Shown here: one piece after another, positions 11,439-24,111 of the stretch
Numbering within the stretch: position 1 is the first letter of the stretch
How the letters are laid out: each line of letters opens with the position of its first letter
Origin: Rugalucina vietnamica
Lineage: Eukaryota; Mollusca; Bivalvia; Lucinida; Lucinidae
Assembly (NCBI GenBank): GCA_964017185.1
Contig: OZ024882.1
Span: forward strand, 36,318,488-36,382,487
DNA: 64,000 nucleotides
Reading direction: 5' to 3'
Translations under genes and position numbers: made by a program
Notes under the pieces: generated by a model
Seen by the model: the letters and a program-made list of their open reading frames with translations, nothing else
What the model was told of the DNA's origin: nothing
Database searches by the model: none

Positions 11439-12300
11439 ATCAAATCTAAGTTAGAACAAAAGTGAATTCGCAGTACAAGTTCGACTTTTCACTTCTTTTA
11501 ACTGTTTGTTGTGTTATGTTTGTGCTATGATATGCGATTTTCTTTACAAGTCTAATTTTACTTGAAAAATGGATCCCACTTTTAGGGTTGCATAGTTGTA
11601 TGATAATATCACATATCATCAGAATAACTTTGTACTGAACGTTTCTTTTGTTACTGCACAAACCTGTGAGAACTTGAATGTACCAGTTTTCAATATAGTA
11701 GATATTGTTATGATAGAGCCCTGTTACGTTAATTCATGTCCCGTTACTTTGCCCCCCCCCCCTCCCCAACTGTTAATCGTGATTATCGATGCGACGTGGA
11801 ATGCTAATGCATGCTATTAAAGTTTCGTATGCGTCGGCGAGATCGTTACGAATGCGACATTCCACATACCCTGCCCTTGGACGGTAAGAACCACATGTTT
11901 TGCTCTCGAGATAATAAACAAAGCCGAGTTTACAAAATCGGCGTCCACTTTGATCTGCAAAATTCTTCTGTGTTCCCACTTGAAGTCAATTGGAATACTT
12001 ACGGCACTTGTGTTTTTCAGCTAATGGTTTATAAAGTTGACCAGTAGATACAACGGTGCCACGGAAACTCATTACATTCTTAAAGTCCTTTTATTTTTCC
12101 TTTGTCTTGGTCCTAAACTTAGAAGTATAACACAATCCTGTGGGTGTCTTTATTGAAATAATTGAAATATGTATCGGCTTTGTAAATGCACATTTATCTA
12201 CTGAGCGTGAAAAACAGTCTTAAGGTTAAGCATCTTTTGTATGTTAAAATTAAATATGCGACACAGAAATGCATCGTGGAAGAATGAGACCGATGAATGA
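11439..12300. other. SLC5 downstream region, no gene
   Basis: A C-rich run lies at 11753-11765. A loose inverted pair, GCGACGTGGAATGC and GCGACATTCCAC, lies at about 11790-11870. No second gene and no clear AATAAA directly after the SLC5 stop. Confidence 0.4.
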
Positions 12301-12579
12301 GGGTCTGGATGGGGTATAATGATTAATGAATAATGGCCTCAAATTTTTAATGAGAGTGTATAAAGAGCCAAAAATTTAATGATTAGTGAATAATGAGGTC
12401 CTAAAGAATAATGAATAAATGTAAATTTTTAATGAATAGCAGAGTAATCAAGTGAATAGTGAATAATAACATTTTAAAGAATAATGAATGTGCTAAAACT
12501 TGGCTATGGAATTGTCTTATATGGCCTCCATGACATTCCAGAATTTATTTTTTTCTGGCGTCTGGACGCCCCCAGACCC
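12301..12579. mobile_element. MITE, family 4, copy 1 (GGGTCTGG ends)
   Basis: Starts GGGTCTGGATGGGG and ends with inverted CGCCCCCAGACCC. The interior is an irregular tandem of TTAATGATTAGTGAATAATG-like words. A second, opposite copy lies at 27240-27368. Confidence 0.65.
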
Positions 12580-13156
12580 GATTTAGTTCAAATGTTGTAT
12601 TCATATTTCTGAAATCCTTGAATGTTTGGAAAGGCATATGTCTGGAAGCCAAGCATGTCATGGACCAATTGAAAAGGAAATGTGTCATTAAGGCAGAGAA
12701 AAATAAATTAGATCATTCCAGATGTTTACTGAGCCAGATACTATTTCACTGTTTTGTTTGCTTATGTATATGACAGTGTGTTTTCTTTTTTGTCGAAGAC
12801 ATCTCAGATCATTTTTGACCTGCATCCGGGTTTTTTCCATATGGAAGATGAAAAAGGCAACAAACTGCATCTCTTTAAAAAGTACTTTAAGATAGTGTTT
12901 TTTACTATACAAGTCATCATTGATCCTTATTGTTATTCATTTTAATCGCTTTTTGTGTGACGAAAGCTTTAGCAAAGAAAAATTAAAATAATAAATCTGT
13001 GGACTTTGAAATTTTATGATCCATGCAGGCCATCGTAGATAAGATGCGTTCGGATTTTCTCCATTGCATATAGGCGTGTTCGGATCAAAGGCTCTGCTTC
13101 AAAGAACGAGTTGTTTCCGCCAGTAAGGGCTCACCGCACAATAACGATATTTTTAC

Positions 13157-13192
<36 letters not shown>

Positions 13193-13490
13193 ATCAGATT
13201 GATTTGCATCAGATTGATATCCAGGAATTTTGGGGTAGGTATGTATGCATTAAAACTGTCAACGTTCAAACGAATAGGTACAGTTTTTGTCACTGAGCGT
13301 TTAGCTGTCAGGCTAAGGTAGTGATGTCATTTCAACAACAGAGCAAACTAGTCTTGTGTCCGTCAAAAATGGATTTCAGTCACAAAACTATATATCTTGT
13401 GCTTAGGTTTCACTACTACATCACTGAGCTTCTATGCACTGTCAACAATTTATATTTTAGAATAAAGCATAAATAAAATGTACATCATGC
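12580..13490. other. Non-coding stretch with poly(T) at 13160-13190
   Basis: No gene is recognised. The poly(T) run is followed by a short direct duplication, TGATTTGCATCAGATTGAT. Confidence 0.4.
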
Positions 13491-13495
13491 ATCCT

Positions 13496-16400
13496 CACCC
13501 AGGATTACCTGTTACAGCGAACTCGGAGGTTCGGGGAACTCGGAGGTAAACAATGGAAGGCGCCTTAGACTAGGGTCAGTATAATATCATTTTTAATATC
13601 ACATAACGGTAAAATCAGAACTTATTGGTGTTTTGGGCTAAGAGTTATTATAATAAGCAAACAATTTATGAACAGTGTAGCCGCCTTTGTCCTCACATTA
13701 ACATGCTAAAGTATTTCGAACTCAGAATTGTGCTCACGCAGCAAGAAAATTTTTATTATCAGGTAAATAGTGGACGACCAATAACATTTGTCAACAAACT
13801 GGCAGCTAAATTTCAAAATTTAGGCTTTCTCCTCGAGATTTTAAGCATCCTTACACATGATTACAAAAGGATAAACTCCACAGGCTTAAAAACATGAAGA
13901 TGGTGTCACATCTTTTGATACGGGAATTCTCGGAGTAATTTTGAAATGTGATATTGGGAACTCGGAGGGACGGTTTTGGAGATTCGGAGGTATTTTAACA
14001 TTTAAAGAGCTGTTTTTCCTCTCTTTTTTTCTTGATAATGCTTATCTGAGAGTATATTTGTTTGAATCACTTCCATTTGCCTACGAATTAAGGAAATGTA
14101 AGCACAAAACGTTTATTCTGATTGTTGTTACACGGTAAGTATGCGTATGCGCACATGCGTATTGGGGAGGGGGTGTTTGATGTATACCAGGAAAGGAGAT
14201 GACCAACAAGCAAGCTACCGTCTATGCAATCTAAACCCCTTACATCCCATCTTGTGTGCATTATTTATTTTTATTCACATTATCGACTGTGGGTACTCGG
14301 TAGAATCTTTCAATGATGCACATGAAAAAAATGTCATTTTACAGCTTATAAAACGGCTGCCATGATGCTAAATTTTCTTGGCCAACTTTCGATTGGGAGA
14401 AATACGGAGAGGGGAGGATATTTTTGTCAGTACCCTCGTCTGCGTTTGAACTCGATCGACCTGGAAAATCTTATGCACACGTTTTTACTTGAACATACAG
14501 AATACGGATTTTCTTTTAAGAGCTGATGATACTTTATGCACGTTTTCATAGTTTTAGTTTAAGTTATGGTAACTGAGTGGCCGCCTATTGGGCAATAGCT
14601 GCTCACTCGGCTTACGATATGTTCTCTCAGTATAAGTACCTAATTGTCAATTTGGTTTTTTCCTGCCTCGGTTTCGTTGGGGTCGGAATTTCTTTCTGAT
14701 TGCTCCTTTTCCTGATCATTGCCAAGTTACTTGTACCAACTTGTACCTTTTTATATCAAGATCTCCCTTTTTGACACTTTGAATTATGAGATTATAACAG
14801 ATTTTGGCAAACTGTTTCAGACGAGTTAAGCTAATTGTGGGACGGTTTTCTGAAGCGGTCGCTCATTTTTTATTATTATTGTCTGATGTCCCTAATTTCA
14901 CCTTGTTTCAGAAATATCGAGACGACTCCATCAATAGGTTGGGCCCCAGAATAAACTGATTCCTGACACACGCGCAAGCAGAACTTGGCTTGCTCCACTT
15001 GTTACCCTGAGAGTGGATTGAACACATGCGGTTAGTGATTGAATGATTAAGAGTGCTTAAATGAGACAACATAATAATCATGCCAAATTATTATACTCTT
15101 AAATATGTTAAGAATAAGTTCATGCCATACATTTAGGTTAGAGTAACATGCATGTAGGTTAGAGTGACATATTAATGTATACTTGGTACTTTACATATTA
15201 ACTGGACTGTATGTCATAAAATTAAAGTCTAGTTTGCTCCAGAAGCAAAATCATGAGTCATTTTCAATGAACTGACCCTCCGATTTCCCTGTATCCTAAA
15301 TTTGACGTTACTCCGAGTTATCCATATCATACCTCCGATAATTACCGTACCCAAAATTGTGATACCTCCTACATTTACCTGGGTAAAAACACTGGATATT
15401 TTGCATATATGAGGCTAAAATTTTGCATGATGCTCATTAAGACACTGTATTTTTAGAAACCAGCCGCTGTTTAATGCGAAAATATCGTAAATACTCAAAA
15501 TTAAGTGGTCCGAATTGAAAGTGCTTGGACGTGACGCGCAAAGTTCGTACAAATTTTAAAATAATGCTTGCTGTATCAGTAAAAACGCAATAGCAAACTC
15601 AGTTTCGGCTCAATATCTATGTTTTATATATCGAAATAATCCGCTTCGTATGGGCAATTGCATCACAACAATCATGCATGTTTTTGATTGCGCAAATTAT
15701 AACAAGATACAAATAAAAAGCAATTTTTACGTCAAAACAGCGTGTCACGCGTAACAAAATCGCATTGCTAAAAAGGTTTGAAAAAGTATATCTCCGAAGT
15801 TTTTCAACCAAATCCCATCAAAATACGGCGGGATAATAACAATACATGTAGATATCGCTGACATAATTTTAGTTACTTTCGGACCGCATTTCCATTTTTG
15901 GCAGTTAAAAAACCGTCGGTGCCAAAAGTGTCACGCTTTGGGGAAAATCAAGGGTGCACTTTAAAATAAAATAAACGATTATTACACATATTTAACGAGT
16001 AAGACAATTTGTATACCAAACAAATGCTCATATAAGGCTGATTGCAATGTATGCAGAAATATTAATAAAACTATGAAAATTTCACCCTTATGATTTTTTA
16101 CTTTTGGCTGAAAAAATGTCACACATGCGATTTTGCGTTGTTTTTGTGTGGGTTATCTTCCTTATTGTAAGATAAAGATATTTTAATGCAAGAAAACAAG
16201 ACATACGATACTATTACTAAAATGCTCATGTTCTAAGCTTTAAAACCATATTATTTTCATTGCCGTGCGACAAATAATGTTATTTTTACAATTATTTTAA
16301 CATGGCTGAATTTTTGTCACACTTGACGTAAACGCGTGTTAATGTACGTCACAGAACGCCGTGATACCTAACTTTAATTAGAACACACATTTCAGCTTCT

Positions 16401-16861
16401 TAAAATAGAACTGCGCAGTTTAGATAGATAAAAATAGTTTAGGATGATCACTTGAAAGAAGAAGAAATATTAAAACTCTCGAAAGTACAAACATGCAAGC
16501 GAACAATCAAATAACCTGACACCTACGTGCATCGCTCAGCGCAAAATAAATCAAACTGAACGTGAACGTCGTGTTACACGGCAAATTTGTACGAACATCG
16601 CGCGTCACGTCTTTACAATCATGCAATTTCCAGTTTATATTATTTATTTTTGATTGAAAATTGACGTGCCAGCTTAAACTGATGGTGCATGCAGGGGCTT
16701 CCTCTTCTAAACTTTGTATGTGCGATATGTTAAAATTTCTAAAGTGGACGTAAGTTGAAAATAAAATAGGATAAATACTGCCCCTAGTCGGATTTGCCTT
16801 CCATTGTTTACCTCCGAGTTCCCCGAACCTCCGAGTTCCCTGTAACAGGTAATCCTGGGTG
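13496..16861. mobile_element. 3.4-kb DNA transposon with about 67-bp terminal inverted repeats and 5-bp target duplication
   Basis: Left end CACCCAGGATTACCTGTTAC and right end its inverted complement. The arms continue almost perfectly through GGTTCGGGGAACTCGGAGG to AACAATGGAAGGC. ATCCT flanks both sides directly (13491-13495 and 16862-16866), a target-site duplication. Extra GGAACTCGGAGG-like words sit inside near both ends (13955-14000, 15276-15360), as subterminal binding sites would. The interior has no frame I can link to a transposase, so it looks non-autonomous. The CAC start and 5-bp duplication recall Transib or Chapaev-like elements, but the assignment is open. Confidence 0.8.
15531..16608. 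repeat. Internal inverted repeat inside the 3.4-kb transposon
   Basis: GTGACGCGCAAAGTTCGTAC near 15531 and GTACGAACATCGCGCGTCAC near 16588 match inverted at 18 of 20 bases. The interval between contains repeated TTTTTGTCACAC-like words (16128, 16315). Confidence 0.5.
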
Positions 16862-17403
16862 ATCCTGTACCCTATTGCAGAACAGATATTAATTTTCGAC
16901 AATTATCTTTTTTAAAGATGTTTCTTGTTATTCTATTACCCCACTTTGTTCTTATTATGTATGTTCCAATCCTATAATTATAACATTTTCTGTGGATGGA
17001 CATCATCTTGCTTTTATGCACGTTCTTGTCATAGCGCAATAGAGGAATTATTCGTTTACTTTGCAAAAAATCCAAGAATTTTCTTTCCATACAAATCAAT
17101 GCAAACTGCAGGGTTTTTATGATTAGTTTACATGAATGTTTTGGTCCGAAGTCGTTTATTCATTGAGAACGATCAGATTCAACATTTTATTCCTATTTTG
17201 CATTTGAAAATTGAGTTTTCCGGAGTGCAGAAGCAAAAAGGCAAACTCATATTCAGTAAAAATGTAGTTTTTCATATTGGCATAGTATATCCTCCGTAGC
17301 ACATGGGCAAAATGTTGTGACTTTCCATAAATTGGCCTGAAGCTAGGCCAAAGTATGAAATACATGTGAAAAAAAATTCAGTATCGCCAGAAAAACGGAA
17401 AAC

Positions 17404-17404
<1 letters not shown>

Positions 17405-17457
<53 letters not shown>

Positions 17458-17458
17458 C
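17405..17458. repeat. Poly(T) tract
   Basis: More than 50 T residues in a row. Confidence 0.97.
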
Positions 17459-17902
17459 TTTTCAATCTTTTTCCAAGAGCTAAAAGTGTTCCCTACCGTA
17501 TTTCCATGTGTATACTTTTTTTCCTCACTCGCTTCGCTCGCTCGGTATTTAAGACATTAATAAAATGTATGGTACAATCAGGCACAAGTACAAATCCATA
17601 CATTACATAGGACTCCAGACCTATGCTAATTATACAGTTTACTAAATAAAAACAACAGCATTTTTATTTTTATATTTTTAATTTTTACCCCTGAAGTTAC
17701 AGTTTTTCTTAAACATAATTGAAGAGAAAGATTAGGGCGTATTCAGTATTATGGTGGAGGGGATTATACTCCCAACAAATTTAAAAGGGGATTTGCTAAA
17801 GAAAAATCGGTATACTTTATGAGGCTTTGTGGTCTAGCAGAGTATATGTGCTTCTCTCAAGATGTTAATATCATTATGAAGGTTGCACTCAGCAGTCTAC
17901 AT

Positions 17903-18100
17903 AAGATAAGATAAGATAAGATAAGATAAGATAAGATAAGATAAGATAAGATAAGATAAGAAAATTTTATTATGGTGACATGTGTTATCATAATACAAAA
18001 GAAGTGAAATAAACGTGCTCAACACTCGGCCGCATTGGGCCTATATGTCACTTAGCTCATAAATATTAACATAATTTACACAGTATAAATACATTTGTAC
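17903..18100 (-). mobile_element. 3' tail of a CR1/L2-type LINE with (ATAAG)n terminus
   Basis: Eleven or so ATAAG units (17903-17960) are followed by AAAATTTTATTATGGTGACA. Read on the minus strand this is a 3' end of the form ...AATAAAATTTTCTTATCTTATC, typical of LINEs ending in short tandem repeats. A related end lies at 53423-53640. The 5' limit is not resolved. Confidence 0.5.
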
Positions 18101-18193
18101 AAAAAGTTTATTAGGCATGCTCGCGGTTTATGCTGTTAGTATTGAATAAGTTTTCGTTCATCTTTGAATAATGGAGGGGAAGTAAATCGTGCA

Positions 18194-18480
18194 TGATCAC
18201 CTAGCTTCATATTAGACATTTTTCACTTTTGAACGTAAATTTTGCTGGCGCTTGCGGTTACGACTTTGTGTGTGATGGGCGACGACTCGTGAGGGCATAT
18301 TTGAGATGAAGGCGAGGGGCGATATGAAGAATTACTTAGTCAAAACTACCAACAGCCCACCGGAGGTTTATTAAATGAGACACGCAAAAAACGAATGTCC
18401 AGGACGCCTAGCTGAATAGTTCAGTAGGTAGCGTGTAAGACATAGAATCGAAAGGTCCTGGGTTCGAGTCCGGGTAGGAC
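18194..18480 (+). mobile_element. Composite repeat ending in a tRNA-like domain, copy 1
   Basis: About 200 bp of unique-looking sequence (including TGCTGGCGCTTGCGGTTACG) leads into a tRNA-like fold at 18397-18480 with A-box-like TAGTTCAGTAGGTAGCG, B box GGTTCGAGTCC and terminal GTCC/GGAC pairing. The same structure occurs inverted at 24112-24398. The tRNA-like part is at the 3' end, unlike ordinary SINEs where it is the 5' head. Confidence 0.7.
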
Positions 18481-18559
18481 AAAAATTATTTTCCTTTTCA
18501 ATCTTTGTTACTTCCTTTTTTCGCAACTGTGACAATAAAGCTTATAAAATCAAAAAGAA

Positions 18560-18665
18560 ATGAAAAAAAAAGCAAAAAAAAAAAAAAAATAAAAAAAAAA
18601 AAAAAATAAATAAATAAATAAAAAATAAATAAATAAAAAAAAAAATAAATAAATAAAAAATAAAA
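18560..18665. repeat. A-rich low-complexity tract (AAAT/A runs)
   Basis: Poly(A) mixed with AAAT units. Confidence 0.95.
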
Positions 18666-18955
18666 TATTTTATCTATTGTCAAGTGCAAGAATCACAAAA
18701 TTCACTGCTGCATTTAATACTAAAATCGTAAGTTTCTGGATCAAACTGTCTAGTGAAGGCAGACCGCATGTATAGGTTTTTATAGTTCTTGTTGATTTTT
18801 CACCCATTGAAGCCGAGAACTCGATCGTCATTTTCGGCAGAAGAACGGATCAGCGACCGATCCTAACGTCAACATTTATTTCCTGACTTTCTGGTACAGA
18901 TAATGTGGATAGGATAAGCTGACCACCTCTACTGACTAAAAAAATACGCAAGCGT

Positions 18956-19196
18956 CCCCCGTGGCCGAGCAGTTAAGAGCGCTGTTTCATAATTACTTAA
19001 TCATCTCACCGTTGTGTCTGGTGTGGGTTCGAGTCCCGCTCTGGCCACATGTGAGACAGGCCAACTTCTGCTTGCGTGTGTGCCAGGCGGTTTTTCTCGG
19101 GGTACTCCCATTTTCGCCCCACCTACTGTTTGGTGCTTTTCATATGAGCTGAAATAATCTTGAAAGGGACGTAAAACTGAATTTTAACAAATACAC
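18956..19196 (+). mobile_element. tRNA-derived SINE (Ser/Leu-type head)
   Basis: The head reads GTGGCCGAGCAGTTAAGAGC (A box) and later GGTTCGAGTCCCGC (B box) with a long variable region, as in tRNA-Ser/Leu. The body follows with CGGGGTACTCCCATTTTCGC and a conserved tail CTTGAAAGGGACGTAAAACT. The same tail recurs inverted at 36548-36598, which shows it is an interspersed element and not a tRNA gene. Confidence 0.82.
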
Positions 19197-20740
19197 AAGA
19201 CACCAAATCAAAAAGTACAGTGTACATGTTCAGATATATGTGTATTATTAGATGTAAAACTACAGTTTCACGTGCTATCTCGTGAGCGAACGATGTTTAT
19301 TTTGTTGATGTCTCGTTTTGAGTCCATTCGACAGTAGGAAGAGCGATGGGGGCAATACCCTACATGTAGCTACAATATGCCTAGCCACACGACTGTTTTT
19401 GTTTATTGAAGACTTTCAACAGTATTTCTGCCATATCGAGTGCGATGGTTACGATGTAGAAAATTAGTTTGGCAAGACATAAGCTTTCGTTCTGATCCTC
19501 ATTTATTCTGTGTGATAGTATGCGTGCTGTTTCACCTGGTTGAATTCAAGTAAATAAATTAAAATCAAACTAACACAATTATATTATTTTCACGAGTTTC
19601 TAAAGTATTTCCGTAGAGGACGCACAGTGTTTCAGTCGCCCCGTAAAGCGGGTCGCGCGTCACTTCGCCGCAGTTTTCTTTTCATGTTCGCCATTTTCAC
19701 ATACACGTAGAAGCAATTTTGGACACTATATATTCTGTCAAAGTGCACAAATTATTCATTTGTTTCACAAATAATGGTGTATACAGTCTTCACATATACA
19801 AATGTGTTTTCTTAAGATTATTGCCTCGTGCATTGTCCCTTTTAACAGAATGGACGCTGGTCTTGTTTGGAAAGAGCTAGTAATTTTGTTTTTTTTTATG
19901 CGTGTTGTTAAATTGCTTGTGATGTGTTGCACCGCCATGTCTCTCCCGCCTGGTGTCTATGTTAGGATGGGAAATTCAGTTGTATAGATTCTTGGTCATT
20001 CTATTGTTACTTGATTACAGATAAGGGTCTGATTGTGCTCATTTCTGATCATAATGATGCGTTTTTTATACAGTTTTCGGCCCGTTCAAGATTATTTTAG
20101 TTTATATGAGACGGGTAAATCAGTAACAGGAGGAAAAGGGGAGATTCCTGAGAAAACGAACTTGCACACCCACAAGCAGAACTTGGTTTGTGTCACCCGT
20201 GATTGTAAGACTGATCAATTGGGCAGCAACCTACGGCGAAGAGTTCATTGTCTTGGTGTTGGTAGTTGCCAAAGCGATATTGCTGCGCTGAAGGTTGTTT
20301 TAATCCATTTTATCACACGTTGTGTGATGTTGCATCAATATTTGTTGTAAGGACTTTGATTGTATCGCAAGCGTATACGATGGTGCTGACACTGATAGAC
20401 AATACCCGAATACACATATTCATGTACACTATACCACGCAGACATTTCACGTGTCCATTTACCGACCTTTTATATCTAAACAAACGAACCGCCATTCATG
20501 ATTCTAAAATATATACATGTAACAGGGGAAATTTAATTGTGATGTGTTTGGCTATTGAAATTTTGTCCTAGGGCCCATCGACAAAACAAAGATCATATCA
20601 AGCCGGATCAATTATCAAACCACATTGCTGCTTGGCAAGCCGAACGCAGTTGGTGTTAAGGGCATGCGTTCTTTTGTCCTTTTTTAACATTTAAAAGTAC
20701 GATTTCTAGCATGATAAAGTTTATACTGAACCTATTAGCA
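19197..20740. other. Non-coding, with remnants of a SINE-like repeat
   Basis: At 20085-20215 words such as CAAGATTATTTTAGTTTATATGAGA and CAAGCAGAACTTGG resemble the SINE tail region and stretches at 14650-15000. Nothing else is supported. Confidence 0.4.
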
Positions 20741-20830
20741 AGCCTCCATGGTGCAGTGGTTATTTCACGTGCCTTATAAACCAGAGATCGCAGGTTTTTA
20801 TTTAAATTCAGATTGAGTAAGAAGCTTATG
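20741..20830 (+). mobile_element. Degenerate tRNA-like SINE head
   Basis: CCATGGTGCAGTGGTTA resembles an A box, and CAGAGATCGCAGGTTT a decayed B-box region. Confidence 0.4.
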
Positions 20831-20959
20831 TGCTTATATGCTTGCCCGATTCCGGACGCAAAGATGGGCCCTAATGAGTAAGGTTAAGAATGATCAAATG
20901 TTGTATATCTGTCGTCAGCATGTGTAAAACATGTGCACTAAAACGGTACCCTGTATCAT

Positions 20960-22016
20960 GACGATATCATTACAAAACCTTAACAAGCAAAATACAGTGT
21001 GTTTTTTTAAATGAAAAAATAAATAAAAATTTTCAGTTCAACAGTTTTGATATTTTCTCATTTGCTCAAAACATAGATTGTGGACACATGATAGAACGAA
21101 TACTCACAATCTATGTTTTCAGAAGAATAGGCAACCTAAGTTGACCTTGTCCTATAATAGGTTAATGTCATCCCTGGGTCATATATAGACTTTGTAGATG
21201 CTTCATGCCAAGTTTCAAAATCATAGGCCTACTGGTTCTGAAGAACACTTTTAAAGGTTTTTCAATTTATAGCCATGGCGACCATTTTGGTCAAGTTACC
21301 TTGACAATTAATACAAACTTGCGTTCCCCTTCCACGAAGTTTGGCTTTGATCGGCCATGCGGTTGCAGAGAAGATGTTTAAATATTATATAGTCATATAC
21401 ATGTATATATCCCCCAAGCAGGAGCAGACAACCACCTGGGTCTTAATGTTTTCATAAAAATAAATCTGCCCATTTGTATTATCATGACAAGTTTCCACCC
21501 ATTTAATTACATTTAACTAATTTCCCCATTTAAATGCATGGGCGACCTACATGTAAGTTGATCTTACCGTAAAATAGGTCAAGGTCATCCCAGCGAAATG
21601 ATTTGTACAAACTTTGTAGTGCTTTTAATATTGTTTGACGCTTCATGCCAAGTTACAAAATCATAGGCCTTCTGGTTCTGGAGAAGAAAAAAATTAACGG
21701 TTTTTGCTAGCCAAGGGGGCCATCTTGGTCGTGTGACCTGGACCATTTTATGCAAATTTCGTTCCCCCTTCCTAAGAATGCTCCGCAAACAGTTTTAACT
21801 TTGATTGGCCAAGCTGTTTCAGAGAAGAAGATCATGGAAATTGTTGACAGACGACGACGGAGGGACGATGGGGCATGGCCATCCTATAAGCTCACCTTTT
21901 GAGCCGAAGGGCTCATGTGAGCTAAAACTAGGTATACCCCTGCATACTCAAGTTTTGCTTTATAAAAGCGTTGTTCAATGGGGTAAACATGTCACGGACA
22001 TGTTATCCTGATGAGG
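20960..22016. mobile_element. Family 1 MITE, copy 4, split by a nested repeat
   Basis: The left half (to about 21128) has the family end and the palindrome around ACATAGATTGTGGACACATG. The right half (from about 21931) resumes with GGTATACCCCTGCATACTC and ends CGGACATGTTATCCTGATGA. The interval between is a different repeat, so this copy was inserted into. Confidence 0.7.
21129..21930. repeat. Two tandem, diverged units of a GTGAGC-ended interspersed repeat
   Basis: Unit 1 (about 21129-21390) and unit 2 (about 21545-21900) share TTCATGCCAAGTT, AAAATCATAGGCCT, TCTGGTTCTG and GTTCCCCTTCC-like blocks. Unit 2 ends GCTCACCTTTTGAGCC, then GGCTCATGTGAGCTAAA, a small terminal hairpin common in bivalve repeats of this kind. 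Confidence 0.65.
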
Positions 22017-22811
22017 ATAACAGACCATGCTCGATGTTACTTGAAATGTGTCAAAACGTTGTAAGACTTAGAATAAAAAAACTGCACATAAAATTAAAGA
22101 TCAACTAAATGTTTAAAATCGTAAATCTTGCCATGTTTACATGTAACAAAAATTCTGTGTGTTCACGAAAAACACGTGAAATGTAGCTTAACAGAACCAA
22201 TGTACGTATATACATGCACCAGTATGTTAAAAGTCACATGGCGATAACAAATAGTTGATAGTTGTTTTCCCACCAACAGTTATCGTCATATGCAGACGGG
22301 ATCTCGGTTTATAGTGTCACCATAAAGCCATGGGCAGCTCAGAATTGAACTAGTGATCCCTAGTTATACACACGAGTGTCTAAAAAAATAATATTCTGCA
22401 CTGGAAGCTGTTTTATTCGCGCCAAGCATTTGTAAGGCCGACTCGCATTGAACGCGTAATGTTGTATCTTTAATGGCAAACATGACGGTTTGTAAAATGT
22501 CGTGTCAGAGGCCACTTCTGGTTCATTGTTCCATTAGAATCAGACAGTTCAACAATAATCATTGTTACCATTGCATATGATAACATTGTTTACGATTTAC
22601 ATGTATATGTTTAATCGCTGTCTGGATTACTTTATTTTTGCATTTTACCAATGCTTATAGGTTTTAAGTTTTTATTTTTTTATTATTTTTTTTTCTACGC
22701 AGGAATATTGTCAAAGATGCGAAAAAAAAAAAATAAAAATAATAATTCCAATAAAAATAGGCGTTTCCTACTCGCGCTCAACCTCCTGAGCTAACGAGTC
22801 AGATGCTCTTA

Positions 22812-23018
22812 TCAAAATCATTTTTATTAAGGCTTTATGTCCCAATCAACATTTTTTTCAGTTATGTCGGGACGGAACCAACGCTTCCTGGGTTTAACCA
22901 GTTAGTAAGGAGTTAATGTGTCTTGCTCAAGGACACAACACGGTGGCGCCTGCGGGGATGGAACCCTGGACCTCTCGATTCGGAGTCAGACGCCCTACCA
23001 CTACGCCACCGCGCTCCC
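22812..23018 (-). mobile_element. tRNA-Arg-derived SINE
   Basis: On the minus strand the head reads GGTGGCGTAGTGGTAGGGCG then TCTGACTCCGAATCGAGAGG and GGTTCCATCCCCGC, close to tRNA-Arg with a TCG/CCG-type anticodon loop. The body contains GTCCTTGAGCAAGACACATT, a motif shared by many metazoan SINEs, and the end is AGCCTTAATAAAAATG. Confidence 0.82.
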
Positions 23019-23131
23019 TGAAAATATTTTTGTTCCAGTTTTATATCAACTACATGTACGTATTTATTCTCCACATGTGATTTTACGAAGCGACTGACTG
23101 AACCACTGCGACATGAAGTCATCTACGGAAC

Positions 23132-23132
<1 letters not shown>

Positions 23133-23202
<70 letters not shown>
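23133..23202. repeat. (GCGT)n / (GT)n compound microsatellite
   Basis: About eight GCGT units merge into about eighteen GT units. Confidence 0.95.
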
Positions 23203-23204
<2 letters not shown>

Positions 23205-24111
23205 CGCGTAAAGAATATTGTCATCCTGTTTTAGGGTTAAGCAAGGTACGCGGCACGTTATGAAAAAAAAACGAACTGTATGTTTCGCAGTCTATAAACA
23301 TTCCTTTTCTTGAAAATAATATTGTTTTATTTTGAAGTTTAATTATATTTATTTGAATTCAACCAGATAAACACCACGCATGATTCAAGAGAATAAATGA
23401 GGATCAGAAAGAAAGCCTTTGATTTAGAAAAAAAAACATCCCAAAAGTCGTAATTATCGCATTCAAAATGCTGAAATACTGTGGAAGGTCTACAAAACCT
23501 CAACTTATTTGTATGGCTATTCAAAATGTAGCTAGGATATCGCACTTATGACTTGCAGATGATTGTCTAATGGACTCAAAACGAAACATCAACCAAATAA
23601 ATAACATCAAGATTTCGAGTATCTGTTTGAAATACATGTATAAACATGCCAAAATAAATTATGTTCTCTCACGAGACAGCACGTGGAACTGTAGGTTTTA
23701 CACCTAATAAATATACATATATCTTTACATGTACACTATACAGTGTACTATTTGAGTTAGTGCCTACGTCCGCGGAAAACATTTTTAAGTCGTTCAGGGT
23801 GGCTAACTTATCCTAGCCACATTACATCTGTACAAGCCTTCAGTATATTCATATTTTCATGTCTCCCAGAAAGAAATATTGACGTGAGGATAGATCAGCT
23901 CTTATACCAAAAATACGATCGAGCTTCCAATACAAGAGAAAACATATATGTGGGCTGCCGTTTCAAACTTTTACGATTTAAGAATTTAATGTGGTAGGGC
24001 ATTTCATGATTCTTGCATTTGCCAAAAAATATAATCAGGCTCAGCTGATGATATGTATATGTTTTATTTCCAAAGCTTTTTTTGTCACAAGAGAGACAAA
24101 TAAAGAAAAGA

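Noticed and set aside
16507-16902. A 131-codon frame at the right end of the 3.4-kb transposon
   Set aside because: It runs through the terminal inverted repeat and out of the element, and shows no domain.
18956-19046. A functional tRNA-Ser/Leu gene
   Set aside because: The acceptor stem does not pair properly, and the head continues into a SINE body found elsewhere in the window.
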